From positions 332,437 to 396,436 of the forward strand of contig JAAEZQ010000001.1 of the NCBI GenBank assembly GCA_018222805.1: DNA of 64,000 nucleotides, in the 5' to 3' direction. This document shows, piece after piece, positions 25,486-34,632 of the stretch. Position 1 is the first letter of the stretch. Every line of letters begins with the position of its first letter. A program made the translations under genes and the position numbers. The stretch is from Vibrionaceae bacterium (GTDB taxonomy: Bacteria > Pseudomonadota > Gammaproteobacteria > Enterobacterales > Vibrionaceae). The notes beneath the pieces are model-generated. The model searched no databases, was not told the origin of the DNA, and worked only from the letters and a program-made list of their open reading frames with translations.

Positions 25486-25943
25486 TCGCTTTCTACCCAC
25501 CTAAAAACTGACTAACTCTCGCGTTGCATTCCTTTATCGGCGCGGGCTAGATAAGGCAAAAATACGGCCTAATCGTCCCTAATCCTATCCCCAACTCGCT
25601 CAATATCTCCCCTCTACTCAGAGGTGATTGGTTCACAGTCTTACCTCAAAAATCTCGATAATACAGAACCTTATTAGTTCCAATTTTAGTAACTCTCATT
25701 TGCCTCAAAACCTTTGATAGCGTTTTTTATATTAAAAATGCAGCACTGAGTACAATTCTCAACCACAATTGTCTTTATTGATAAGTATTAAGAATAACGA
25801 GGAGCTTTTAAATGCACCGATATTTTTAACCATCGATTTCAAGCAGTGGTTAAAAATTACGACAGGTCCACGAGATCTGTATATGGGAACAGAGACCTCA
25901 TTTCCGAGGGCCAAAAGCATCGGACTTTCAACAAGGAGAGTGT
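25486..25943. other. Long leader/promoter region of the ectoine degradation genes
   Basis: No full gene is seen. A five-codon ORF (ATGCACCGATATTTTTAA at 25812) has a good ribosome binding site (GAGGAG) before it. A hairpin with nested arms AGGTC/GACCT and CTGT/ACAG spans about 25864-25898. The region should hold the doeA promoter and its operator. I cannot identify the binding site. Confidence 0.4.
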
Positions 25944-27131
25944 ATGAGAGGCATTACTATGCATTTTACGTTGGAGGAATTCCAAGAACGTTTATCCAAA
26001 GTTCGACAATCGATGCTCGAGCGAGAACTAGATGTACTCATTATCCATGACCCATCCAATATGTCTTGGTTAACTGGCTATGATGGTTGGTCTTTCTATG
26101 TGCCACAATGTGTGATCGTAGGACCCGAAGGCGAACCTATCTGGTTTGGGCGTTGCCAAGACGCAAATGGAGCTTATCGAACCGCGTATATGTCGGCTGA
26201 AAACATCGCCTCCTACCCCGATCATTACGTTATGAATCCACCTCTCCACCCGATGGATTATCTGGTGGAAACCGTATTAACGCCACGTTGCTGGGATCGC
26301 GGTCGTATAGGCGTAGAAAAAGACAACTATTACTTTAGTGCAACCGCCTATGAGTCACTGATTGATCATTTGCCTAACGCGCAGTTACTCGATGCGACAG
26401 GTTTAGTGAATTGGTGTCGTGCCGTAAAGTCGGATCAGGAGCTGTCCTATATGTACCGCGCTGCACGTATTGTAGAAAACATGCACCGTGTCGCGTTTGA
26501 CATGATAGAGCCGGGCTTACCAAAACATCATCTGGTAGCAGAAATTAACCGTCAGGCCGTTCTTGGTCATGAGGAACATTTTGGTGATTACACCGCTATT
26601 GTTCCGCTATTACCTTCGGGTGCCGATGCTTCCGCGCCTCACTTAACCTGGGACGACAGACCATTCAAAAAAGGAGAAGGCACTTTTTTTGAAATCGCAG
26701 GAGCGCATCGGCGTTACCACTGCCCTTTATCTCGCACCATTTTCTTGGGCGAGCCCGATGATAAGTTCAAACGCGCAGATGAAGCACTGACTCGCGGACT
26801 TGAGGCTGGCTTAGAGGCCGCTAAACCGGGCAACACTTGTGCCGATATTGCCAATGCGTTGAACAAAGTCCTCGATAAAGCAGGCTTTTCCCGTGAAGGA
26901 GCTCGTTGTGGTTACCCTATTGGTCTCAGCTATCCGCCAGATTGGGGCGAGCGCACCATGAGTCTTCGCGACACCGATAAGACCGTTCTGAAAGAAGGCA
27001 TGACGTTTCATTTTATGCCCGGCCTGTGGTTTAAAGACTGGGGCCTAGAGACCACGGAAAGCATTGTCATTACCCGGCTAGGTGCCAAAACATTATGTGA
27101 TTTCCCTCGCCATTTGTTTATTAAACACTGA
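25944..27131 (+). CDS. doeA: Ectoine hydrolase DoeA
   Basis: The 395-residue protein belongs to the creatinase/Xaa-Pro peptidase (M24) fold and opens the ectoine ring to N-acetyl-diaminobutyrate, in the cytosol. An N-terminal creatinase-like domain (about 1-165, SNMSWLTGYDGWSFYVPQ) and a C-terminal pita-bread domain (HFGDYTAIVPLLPSG...AGAHRRYHCPLSRTIFLG...GMTFHFMPGLW) are visible. The identity is fixed by the context: doeB, doeX, doeC and doeD follow in order. The start at 25944 follows AAGGAGAGTGT. A second ATG five codons later is possible. Confidence 0.93.
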   Translation: MRGITMHFTLEEFQERLSKVRQSMLERELDVLIIHDPSNMSWLTGYDGWSFYVPQCVIVGPEGEPIWFGRCQDANGAYRTAYMSAENIASYPDHYVMNPPLHPMDYLVETVLTPRCWDRGRIGVEKDNYYFSATAYESLIDHLPNAQLLDATGLVNWCRAVKSDQELSYMYRAARIVENMHRVAFDMIEPGLPKHHLVAEINRQAVLGHEEHFGDYTAIVPLLPSGADASAPHLTWDDRPFKKGEGTFFEIAGAHRRYHCPLSRTIFLGEPDDKFKRADEALTRGLEAGLEAAKPGNTCADIANALNKVLDKAGFSREGARCGYPIGLSYPPDWGERTMSLRDTDKTVLKEGMTFHFMPGLWFKDWGLETTESIVITRLGAKTLCDFPRHLFIKH

Positions 27132-27178
27132 TCAAGAAAGGTTGAAACGAAACACTTAGCAAAGAACAAGGAGTTTGC

Positions 27179-28186
27179 ATGCAAAACAGCTCGATCACAG
27201 CCACTGTCGACTTTGACCGAGAAGGTACCCAACACGGATTTTTAACCCTACCTCACTCCCATGATGATTCCGCGTGGGGGAGCATTATGATCCCAATAAC
27301 GGTGATAAAAAATGGCCCAGGTCCAACATCACTTTTGACCGGAGGAAACCATGGCGACGAATATGAAGGGATCACCAGCCTGTTAAAGCTGTCGAGTTCA
27401 CTGCAGCCTGAGCAGATACAGGGTCGCGTGATTATTGTGCCAATGATGAATTTGCCAGCGGTTCAGAGTGCTTCTCGCACTTCCCCTATCGACAAAGGTA
27501 ACTTAAACCGCAGTTTTCCCGGTAACCCGTCAGGAACGGTAACGGAAAAGATCGCCGACTACTTCTCCCGTTATTTAGTGCCACTGTCCGATTTCGCTCT
27601 GGATATTCACTCAGGGGGCAAAACGTTAGATATCGTCCCTTTTGCAGCCGCACATCGCTTAGATAATCCAGAACAGGAAGAAGCCTGTAAATTGGGTGCG
27701 AAACTATTTGGCGCCCCTTATACCATGATTATGCTCGAGATGGATGCCACCAGCTTGTATGACACCGCCGTGGAATCTCAGGGTAAAGTCTTCGTCACCA
27801 CTGAACTGCGTGGAGGCGGCACCAGCACCCCACAAACTATTCAATATGCCGATCGCGGTATCCGTAATTTCCTTCGTTTTGCTGGCAACCTTTCTGGTGA
27901 TTATGAAAAGCCAAGTCAACCAACCCAGTTGCTCGATATGCCAGATGCAGACTGTTACGTCCAAAGTCAGCACAGAGGTATTGCGGAATACCAGTTTGAG
28001 CTTGGAGACGTTATCAAGCAAGGCGATGTTATGGTAAAAATCTACTCTATCGAACGTACTGGCGAAGCCCCAATAGAATACAAATCAGAGCGAGACGGTA
28101 TTTTCGCTGCGCGCCGTTTTCCTGCTATGGTGAATATTGGTGACACGCTCGCTGTCATTGCCAAAGATTGCGGAGAATTCATTTAA
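27179..28186 (+). CDS. doeB: N-alpha-acetyl-L-2,4-diaminobutyrate deacetylase DoeB
   Basis: The 335-residue zinc enzyme belongs to the succinylglutamate desuccinylase/aspartoacylase family. Zinc ligands are visible in GGNHGDEYEG and the later His in LDIHSGG, with NLNRSFPG as the substrate-binding loop. It removes acetyl from the DoeA product to give diaminobutyrate. The start at 27179 follows AACAAGGAGTTTGC, 47 bases after doeA, so they form an operon. Confidence 0.93.
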   Translation: MQNSSITATVDFDREGTQHGFLTLPHSHDDSAWGSIMIPITVIKNGPGPTSLLTGGNHGDEYEGITSLLKLSSSLQPEQIQGRVIIVPMMNLPAVQSASRTSPIDKGNLNRSFPGNPSGTVTEKIADYFSRYLVPLSDFALDIHSGGKTLDIVPFAAAHRLDNPEQEEACKLGAKLFGAPYTMIMLEMDATSLYDTAVESQGKVFVTTELRGGGTSTPQTIQYADRGIRNFLRFAGNLSGDYEKPSQPTQLLDMPDADCYVQSQHRGIAEYQFELGDVIKQGDVMVKIYSIERTGEAPIEYKSERDGIFAARRFPAMVNIGDTLAVIAKDCGEFI

Positions 28187-28238
28187 ACATCTTGCTTACT
28201 TTCGTCAGTATTTCGTCCAAACCAAGAGGAGACCAACC

Positions 28239-28718
28239 ATGCGCCTCGATCGCTACGACGTCAAAATTCTACAGATCCTTCATGACAATGGCCGCATCAC
28301 TAAATCCCATCTTGCGGAAGAAATAAACCTTTCCGTCAGTCCGTGCTGGGAGCGGGTAAAAAAACTCGAAGAAGCGGGCATCATCGAAGGTTATGGCGCA
28401 AAGGTGAATACCGATGTGTTATTCAAACGAACCTCGGTCATGGTTGAGGTTTCACTCAAAGAGCACAACGCGCAGGCTTTCAAGCGCTTTGAACAATTGG
28501 TCAAGCATACCCCTGAAGTGACCGACTGCTATGCCACGGGTGGAGGCGTTGATTACATTCTCAAAGTTCAATCAGAGGACATCGATCAATACCAGCGACT
28601 GATTGATAACTGGCTTGATTCTGAAGTGGGCATTGAACGCTATTTTACTTACATCGTCACCAAAACCATCAAGCGAGATTCAGGCAGTTTAGAGATCAAT
28701 CAAAACGTTTTGTTCTGA
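28239..28718 (+). CDS. doeX: Lrp/AsnC family regulator DoeX
   Basis: The 159-residue product has an N-terminal winged helix (LDRYDVKILQILHDNGRITKSHLAEEINLSVSPCWERVKKLEEAGII) and an AsnC effector domain (VMVEVSLKEHNAQ...DCYATGGGVDYILKV). It lies between doeB and doeC as in known ectoine-degradation clusters, where DoeX responds to diaminobutyrate-type intermediates. The start follows AAGAGGAGACCAACC. It probably controls this operon. Confidence 0.9.
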   Translation: MRLDRYDVKILQILHDNGRITKSHLAEEINLSVSPCWERVKKLEEAGIIEGYGAKVNTDVLFKRTSVMVEVSLKEHNAQAFKRFEQLVKHTPEVTDCYATGGGVDYILKVQSEDIDQYQRLIDNWLDSEVGIERYFTYIVTKTIKRDSGSLEINQNVLF

Positions 28719-28873
28719 AAGGAAAAGTTAAACCTGTTCTAAGCAGAAAAAAACGCGACTTTCTGTCTTTATAAAGAAAAATGTCACAGTACCGGTCCTC
28801 CCATCAGAAATAATTTAACTCCCTCCTCGATTACAGTTTAGCTATGGACAACGATGATGCTCGAGAGGGACTT

Positions 28874-30394
28874 ATGACAGCACTTCATAACTTTCATGGC
28901 GACGAAGTCAAAGCGTCGCATGACATGATGGCAATCATGGAAGACGTACGCTTGGTAAGAGGGCTCGCTTACGTTAATGGCAAGTGGACAAGCGGAGACC
29001 ATTTCCATCCCGTTCATAACCCAGCCGACACAAGTGTGATCGGATATACCACCCGACTGTCCCAGCAGCAGCTCTACCAAACGATCGATGATGCCGAACG
29101 CGCCTTTCGTCAGTGGCGGAAAATGCAGGCAGAAAAACGCGCTGAAGTATTGATGCGTTGGCACGATCTGATTCTGCAATCCAAACAAGATCTCGCCCGT
29201 TTGATGGTGATGGAGCAAGGCAAAACCATAGGCGACGCACTTGGTGAAATAGACTATGGCGCGTCTTTTATTCGCTGGTTTGCAGAAGAAACACGTCGTA
29301 GCTACGGTGAAACCATTCCCAGCCATATACCGAATGCTCAGCTTTCCACAATACGTGAGCCTATTGGGGTTGCGGCATTGATTACACCATGGAATTTCCC
29401 TAATGCCATGGTGACGAGAAAAGCCGCCGCCGCATTAGCGATTGGATGTCCGGTCATCATCAAACCTGCGAGCGAAACGCCATTTTCATCTTTAGCGCTG
29501 GCAGAGCTCGCCGATCGAGCAGGGTTTCCGGCTGGTGTTTTTAATGTGGTCACGGGCGACGCAGCCATGGTCTCTAAGACACTGTGTCACTCCGATAAAG
29601 TAAAAGCCCTGTCATTCACAGGCTCCACTCGGGTAGGTAAATTGCTGCTGCGCGACGCGGCGCAAACCGTGAAGAAATGCAGTATGGAATTGGGGGGAAA
29701 CGCGCCCTTTATTGTCCTGCCCGATATGGAAATTGGATCAGCAGCCAAAGCAGCCGTAGAAGCAAAATTTCAAACCGCCGGACAAGATTGTTTAGCGGCA
29801 AATCGCATATTTGTTCCACACGATAAATACCAAGTCTTTCTCGAGGCTTTTGCTAAAGAGATGGACAAAATTGTTTTAGGCAACGGTTTAGACGAGAAAG
29901 TGACTATGGGACCACTCATTAATCGTGCTGCGGTGGCCAAAGCTCACGACTTAGTTCGTGACGCCCTTGATAAAGGTGCGAGATTGGTCGCGGGTTACCA
30001 CAACGAGGTTCCGGGTGAAAACTTCTTTGCGCCAACGTTACTCGCCGATGTGACACCAGAGATGGCCGTCTACCGTGAAGAAAACTTTTGTCCCGTCGCC
30101 GGCGTGCTTCCCTATCAAGATTTAGACACCGTGATCAACATGAGTAACGACACAGAATATGGCCTCGCCGCCTACGTTTATGGCCATGATATTCACCAGA
30201 TCTGGCGATGTATGCGCGGCTTGGAGTTTGGCATGGTGAGCGTCAACTCCGTCAAGATGACCGGACACCCTATCCCCTTTGGTGGCGTAAAACAGTCGGG
30301 ATTGGGACGCGAGGGAAGCCACCACGGCTTTGAAGAGTTCAGCGAAATTAAATATTGCTGCTTAGGTGCATTACCGACAGTCAGTGGCAGTTGA
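28874..30394 (+). CDS. doeC: Aspartate-semialdehyde dehydrogenase DoeC (aldehyde dehydrogenase family)
   Basis: The 506-residue NAD(P)-dependent aldehyde dehydrogenase has the nucleotide-site motif FTGSTRVGK, catalytic Glu in MELGGNAPF and catalytic Cys in FQTAGQDCLAANR. In this pathway it oxidises aspartate semialdehyde to aspartate. The family also contains succinate-semialdehyde dehydrogenases, so specificity is inferred from neighbours. I chose the ATG at 28874 because GAGAGGGA lies before it; an ATG at 28844 has no such site. Confidence 0.92.
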   Translation: MTALHNFHGDEVKASHDMMAIMEDVRLVRGLAYVNGKWTSGDHFHPVHNPADTSVIGYTTRLSQQQLYQTIDDAERAFRQWRKMQAEKRAEVLMRWHDLILQSKQDLARLMVMEQGKTIGDALGEIDYGASFIRWFAEETRRSYGETIPSHIPNAQLSTIREPIGVAALITPWNFPNAMVTRKAAAALAIGCPVIIKPASETPFSSLALAELADRAGFPAGVFNVVTGDAAMVSKTLCHSDKVKALSFTGSTRVGKLLLRDAAQTVKKCSMELGGNAPFIVLPDMEIGSAAKAAVEAKFQTAGQDCLAANRIFVPHDKYQVFLEAFAKEMDKIVLGNGLDEKVTMGPLINRAAVAKAHDLVRDALDKGARLVAGYHNEVPGENFFAPTLLADVTPEMAVYREENFCPVAGVLPYQDLDTVINMSNDTEYGLAAYVYGHDIHQIWRCMRGLEFGMVSVNSVKMTGHPIPFGGVKQSGLGREGSHHGFEEFSEIKYCCLGALPTVSGS

Positions 30395-30428
30395 GACAGG
30401 AAATAAGAATATCAACAGGAGAACGTTT

Positions 30429-31835
30429 ATGAGCACTAAAACCCAACAACTTCTAGAGATCGACCGTCAACGCGTATTTCATGCCTCAACGCACCTAAAG
30501 CAGTACGCGGCTGGTGAGCTTCCGGGCAGAATCATATCAAGCGGACAAGGCATTCGAATCACCGACTCAGAAGGCACTGAGCTTATCGATGGATTTGCCG
30601 GCTTGTATTGCGTAAACATTGGTTATGGCAGAACGGAAATGGCGGAGGCGATTTACGAGCAAGCGAAAGAACTGGCGTACTACCACACCTATGTCGGCCA
30701 TACCAATGAAGCCTTGGTCAAACTCTCAGACCGTATCATCAAAATAGCACCGGACGGCATGAGTAAAGTCTACTACGGCATGTCAGGTAGTGATGCGAAT
30801 GAAACCCAGCTCAAATTAGTCTGGTATTACAACAATGTCCGTGGCCTCCCAGAGAAAAAGAAAATCATCTCCCGAGATCGCGCTTACCATGGTTCAAGTA
30901 TCGCTTCGGGCTCAATGACTGGCTTGCCACTGTTCCATGCTCATTTTGATCTGCCACTGGAACGCATCAAACATACGATAGCGCCCTATTATTACCGTCG
31001 TGAAAATGACAGCATGTCGGAACTGGAATTCTCTCAATACTGTGCAGATCAGCTTGAGTCGATGATTCTCGCCGAAGAACCAGAAACCGTCGCGGCAATG
31101 ATCGCAGAACCTGTGCTCGGAACTGGTGGTATTGTGCCGCCGCCAGAAGGCTACTGGTCGGCAATTCGTAAGGTTCTCGATAAATACGATGTCCTGTTGA
31201 TCGCCGATGAGGTGGTGTGTGGCTTTGGTCGTTTGGGCTCCGATTTTGGTTCTCTCCACTACGACATGAAACCAGACCTTATCACGGTAGCAAAAGGCTT
31301 AACATCGGCGTACCAGCCACTTTCTGGTGTGATTGTCGGCGAACGAGTGTGGAGTGTACTGGAAAACGGCACCGACCAATGGGGCGCAATTGGTCACGGC
31401 TACACCTATTCGGGTCACCCAATGGGCGCAGCGGCTGCAAACTGCAACTTAGATATCATTGAGCGAGAAGGCTTAGTACAAAACGCAGCAGATGTGGGCG
31501 CTTACTTGCAGCAACGCATGAACGAAACCTTCAAAGATCATCCGCTCGTCGGGGATTCTCGTGGTATTGGTTTACTGCATGCACTGGAGTTTTCGCCTGA
31601 CAAACTGCGTCGAGCACAATTTGATCCGAACTTAAAAGTTGGCCCGCAAGTATCCGCAGCCTGCCTGGAAGTCGGACTGATTGCCCGAGCCATGCCACAT
31701 GGCGATATTCTGGGCTTTGCGCCTGCACTCATTACCAGCCGCAACGACGTCGATACTATCGTGGATAAAGCGCATCGAGCGGTCAATAAAGTGATGGATA
31801 ACCTCGTCACCTCTAAGCAGTGGAACGCTAAGTAA
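30429..31835 (+). CDS. doeD: Diaminobutyrate aminotransferase DoeD
   Basis: The 468-residue class III aminotransferase uses pyridoxal phosphate. The active-site Lys lies in ITVAKGLTSAYQPLSG and the DEV motif in LLIADEVVCGFGR. In the ectoine pathway it converts L-2,4-diaminobutyrate to aspartate semialdehyde for DoeC. The start follows AACAGGAGAACGTTT, 34 bases after doeC. A terminator hairpin follows. Confidence 0.93.
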   Translation: MSTKTQQLLEIDRQRVFHASTHLKQYAAGELPGRIISSGQGIRITDSEGTELIDGFAGLYCVNIGYGRTEMAEAIYEQAKELAYYHTYVGHTNEALVKLSDRIIKIAPDGMSKVYYGMSGSDANETQLKLVWYYNNVRGLPEKKKIISRDRAYHGSSIASGSMTGLPLFHAHFDLPLERIKHTIAPYYYRRENDSMSELEFSQYCADQLESMILAEEPETVAAMIAEPVLGTGGIVPPPEGYWSAIRKVLDKYDVLLIADEVVCGFGRLGSDFGSLHYDMKPDLITVAKGLTSAYQPLSGVIVGERVWSVLENGTDQWGAIGHGYTYSGHPMGAAAANCNLDIIEREGLVQNAADVGAYLQQRMNETFKDHPLVGDSRGIGLLHALEFSPDKLRRAQFDPNLKVGPQVSAACLEVGLIARAMPHGDILGFAPALITSRNDVDTIVDKAHRAVNKVMDNLVTSKQWNAK

Positions 31836-31872
31836 CCACGTAAGAGTTAAAAACACATACTGACCATGACAC

Positions 31873-31897
31873 ACCGGTTTTTACCTTAAAAGCCGGT
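31873..31897 (+). terminator. Terminator of the doe cluster
   Basis: ACCGG...CCGGT with an inner TTTTA/TAAAA helix is followed by ATTTTAAT, about 37 bases after doeD. Confidence 0.7.
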
Positions 31898-31995
31898 ATT
31901 TTAATAGGATATTCACCCTACTTTCCTTCCCCGCCCTTTCCTTGAGGATCAGGACTGGTTAAAATGGCAAAAATTGCGTATTAACTGGATTAAAC

Positions 31996-32517
31996 ATGGC
32001 AAAACTAACCCTTCAAGAACAAATGCTAAAAGCTGGCTTGGTTAACGAGAAAAAACTAAAGAAAGCGAAAAAAGGCTCTAAAAAATCCCGCGTTCAGGCA
32101 CGCGAAGTCAAAGCGGCCGTTGAAGAAAGCAAACGCCAGCAGTTAGAACGAGATAAAGAGTTGAGCAAACAACAGAATGCTGAACGTTTGAATAAAGAGA
32201 TCAGAGCACAAATCAATCAATTGATCGAAATGAATAAAGTTGATTTGAAAGATGGCGACATCAAGTACAACTTCACCGACGGTACCTTGGTGAAATCACT
32301 GTACGTTGATTCTCTGATTCGCGAGCAATTGATCAAAGGTATTTTGGCTATTGCGGTTGTAGGCGAGAGCTACGTGGTTATCCCTCGTGGCGTGGCAAAC
32401 AAAATTGCGCAGCGTGACGAATCAGTGATTATCGATCAAAAAGAACCTGAAGCCGACATCCCTGCAGAAGACGACCCATATGCAGAATTCGTCGTTCCAG
32501 ATGATCTGATGTGGTAA
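31996..32517 (+). CDS. yaiL: DUF2058 (YaiL family) protein
   Basis: The 173-residue protein begins MAKLTLQEQMLKAGLV, then a Lys/Arg/Glu-rich helical region (about 18-85) with coiled-coil character, and a compact C-terminal part (KYNFTDGTLVKSLYVD...RGVANKIAQRDE) typical of DUF2058. The E. coli relative YaiL is of poorly known function, reported as nucleoprotein-like. The ATG at 31996 lacks a clear ribosome site but gives the family N-terminus. It is a single gene before a bidirectional terminator. Confidence 0.88.
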   Translation: MAKLTLQEQMLKAGLVNEKKLKKAKKGSKKSRVQAREVKAAVEESKRQQLERDKELSKQQNAERLNKEIRAQINQLIEMNKVDLKDGDIKYNFTDGTLVKSLYVDSLIREQLIKGILAIAVVGESYVVIPRGVANKIAQRDESVIIDQKEPEADIPAEDDPYAEFVVPDDLMW

Positions 32518-32542
32518 GCAGTAAGCACTTATTTTATAAAAG

Positions 32543-32569
32543 AAAAGGCAGCGATATTCGCTGCCTTTT
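32543..32569. terminator. Bidirectional terminator between yaiL and hutU
   Basis: AAAAGGCAGCG and CGCTGCCTTTT form an 11-bp stem with loop ATATT and T-tracts on both strands. Confidence 0.9.
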
Positions 32570-32604
32570 TGTTTCTTTCTACTTTTATCTTGCTTTCAAG
32601 TTAC

Positions 32605-34617
32605 TTAGAAAGACAAGTTATCGATAATGTTATCGTCAACCTGGTTAGCTAGTGTCACTTTTAACTTCGGTGTTCTTTCCATTTCACGTTGAATCGCAAA
32701 ATTAGCTTCTTTGTTACGTGCCCAGCTGCGACGTGCGATACCGTTGTTCACATCGAACAACAGCATAGATTTCAATCGGCGCTCAGCGCTGTCACTGCCA
32801 TCAAGCAACATACCAAAGCCACCGTTGATCACTTCGCCCCAGCCTACGCCGCCGCCGTTGTGGATAGAAACCCAAGTCGCGCCACGGAAACCATCACCGA
32901 TTACATTGTGAATCGCCATATCAGCAGTAAAGCGACTGCCATCATAGATGTTTGACGTTTCACGGAACGGTGAATCAGTACCACTTACATCGTGGTGGTC
33001 ACGACCAAGTACCACAGGGCCGATTTCTCCGCGATTGATCGCATCGTTAAACGCTTTTGCAATTTCCATACGACCTTGCGCATCCGCGTAAAGAATACGA
33101 GCTTGTGAACCTACAACCAGTTTGTTCTGTTTCGCATCTTTGATCCAAGTGATGTTGTCTTGCATCTGCTGCTGAATTTCTTCTGGCGACTCTTGCATAA
33201 TCTTGCTTAGTACTTCCGCAGCAATCTCATCGGTTCTGTCCAGATCTTCTGGCTTACCTGAAGTACAAACCCAACGGAACGGACCAAAACCATAGTCAAA
33301 ACACATAGGACCAAGAATGTCCTGCACGTATGACGGGTATTTGAAGTCAATACCGTTTTCCGCCATCACATCGCCACCAGCGCGAGAGGCTTCCAGCAAG
33401 AACGCATTACCGTAATCAAAGAAGTAAGTACCACGAGCCGTGTGCTTGTTTACCGCATCAGCATGGCGCTTCAGAGTTTCTTGTACTTTTACCTTGAACA
33501 GTTCTGGCTCTTCACGGATAAGACGGTTCGACTCTTCATAGCTGATGTCAACCGGGTAGTAACCGCCTGACCAAGGGTTGTGTAGCGACGTCTGGTCAGA
33601 ACCTAGGTGTACGAAGATCTCCTTCTCGTAGAAGGCTTCCCATACATCAACCACGTTACCGATAAAGGCAATCGATACCACTTCTTCGTTAGCCTGAGCT
33701 TTACGAACACGCTCAACCAGTGCGTCCATGTTGTCGACCAACTCATCAACCCAGCCTTGTTCGTGACGCTTAATCGCCGCTTTCGGGTTCACTTCTGCAC
33801 ACACAGTAATACAGTTCGCGATGTTACCGGCTTTAGGCTGTGCCCCACTCATACCGCCAAGACCGGCAGTGAGAAAAATCTTACCTTGCGGGTTTTGACC
33901 TTTTTCCAGAACCTTACGGAATGCATTCATCACCGTAATTGTGGTGCCGTGTACGATGCCCTGAGGACCAATGTACATGAACGAGCCAGCCGTCATTTGA
34001 CCATATTGAGTCACACCTAATGCGTTGAATTTTTCCCAATCATCTGGCTTCGAGTAGTTAGGGATCATCATGCCGTTGGTCACGACGACGCGCGGCGCAT
34101 CTTCAGACGACGGGAACAGACCCATAGGGTGACCAGAGTACAAGTGCAACGTCTGGTCGCTTTCCATCTCACTTAAGTACTTCATAGTCAGCAGGTATTG
34201 AGCCCAGTTCTGGAATACCGCGCCGTTACCACCGTAAGTAATGAGTTCTTCTGGATGCTGCGCCACTGCAGGATCTAAGTTGTTGTCGATCATCAGCATG
34301 ATCGCGGCTGCCTGCTCACACTTGGCCGGATAGTCAGCAATAGAGCGAGCTTTCATCTCATAGTTCGGTTTGAAGCGATACATGTAGATACGGCCAAAAT
34401 CTTTCAGTTCCTGAGCAAACTCTGTAGCCAGTTCCTGATGCCACTCTTTCGGGAAATAACGCAATGCATTACGAATCGCCAATTGCTTTTCTTCAGGAGT
34501 CAGAATGTCTTTGCGTTTTGGCGCACGGTTTACACCTGCTGGATACGGTTTTGCTTCCGGCAAAGTGCTAGGGATCCCTTGTTTAATTTGTTGTTGAAAA
34601 TTCAATACAGTTTCCAT
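32605..34617 (-). CDS. hutU: Urocanate hydratase, long form
   Basis: The 670-residue enzyme hydrates urocanate to imidazolone propionate in histidine breakdown. The NAD-binding segment (FLTAGLGGMSGAQPKAG) and the C-terminal catalytic region (GFGPFRWVCTSGKPEDL; HNGGGVGWGEVINGG) are visible. Typical bacterial HutU is about 560 residues; this one has extra N-terminal and internal sequence and is closer in size to the animal enzyme. It follows hutH by 15 bases in the same operon. hutI and hutG, needed for the later steps, are not in this window. The start is preceded by AAGGGGAG. Confidence 0.94.
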   Translation of the reverse strand: METVLNFQQQIKQGIPSTLPEAKPYPAGVNRAPKRKDILTPEEKQLAIRNALRYFPKEWHQELATEFAQELKDFGRIYMYRFKPNYEMKARSIADYPAKCEQAAAIMLMIDNNLDPAVAQHPEELITYGGNGAVFQNWAQYLLTMKYLSEMESDQTLHLYSGHPMGLFPSSEDAPRVVVTNGMMIPNYSKPDDWEKFNALGVTQYGQMTAGSFMYIGPQGIVHGTTITVMNAFRKVLEKGQNPQGKIFLTAGLGGMSGAQPKAGNIANCITVCAEVNPKAAIKRHEQGWVDELVDNMDALVERVRKAQANEEVVSIAFIGNVVDVWEAFYEKEIFVHLGSDQTSLHNPWSGGYYPVDISYEESNRLIREEPELFKVKVQETLKRHADAVNKHTARGTYFFDYGNAFLLEASRAGGDVMAENGIDFKYPSYVQDILGPMCFDYGFGPFRWVCTSGKPEDLDRTDEIAAEVLSKIMQESPEEIQQQMQDNITWIKDAKQNKLVVGSQARILYADAQGRMEIAKAFNDAINRGEIGPVVLGRDHHDVSGTDSPFRETSNIYDGSRFTADMAIHNVIGDGFRGATWVSIHNGGGVGWGEVINGGFGMLLDGSDSAERRLKSMLLFDVNNGIARRSWARNKEANFAIQREMERTPKLKVTLANQVDDNIIDNLSF

Positions 34618-34632
34618 CCTTAGCGGCTCCCC

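Noticed and set aside
25769..26050. A 93-codon open frame before and overlapping doeA
   Set aside because: It overlaps the well-supported doeA start in another frame, has no good ribosome site at its start and no protein-like character.
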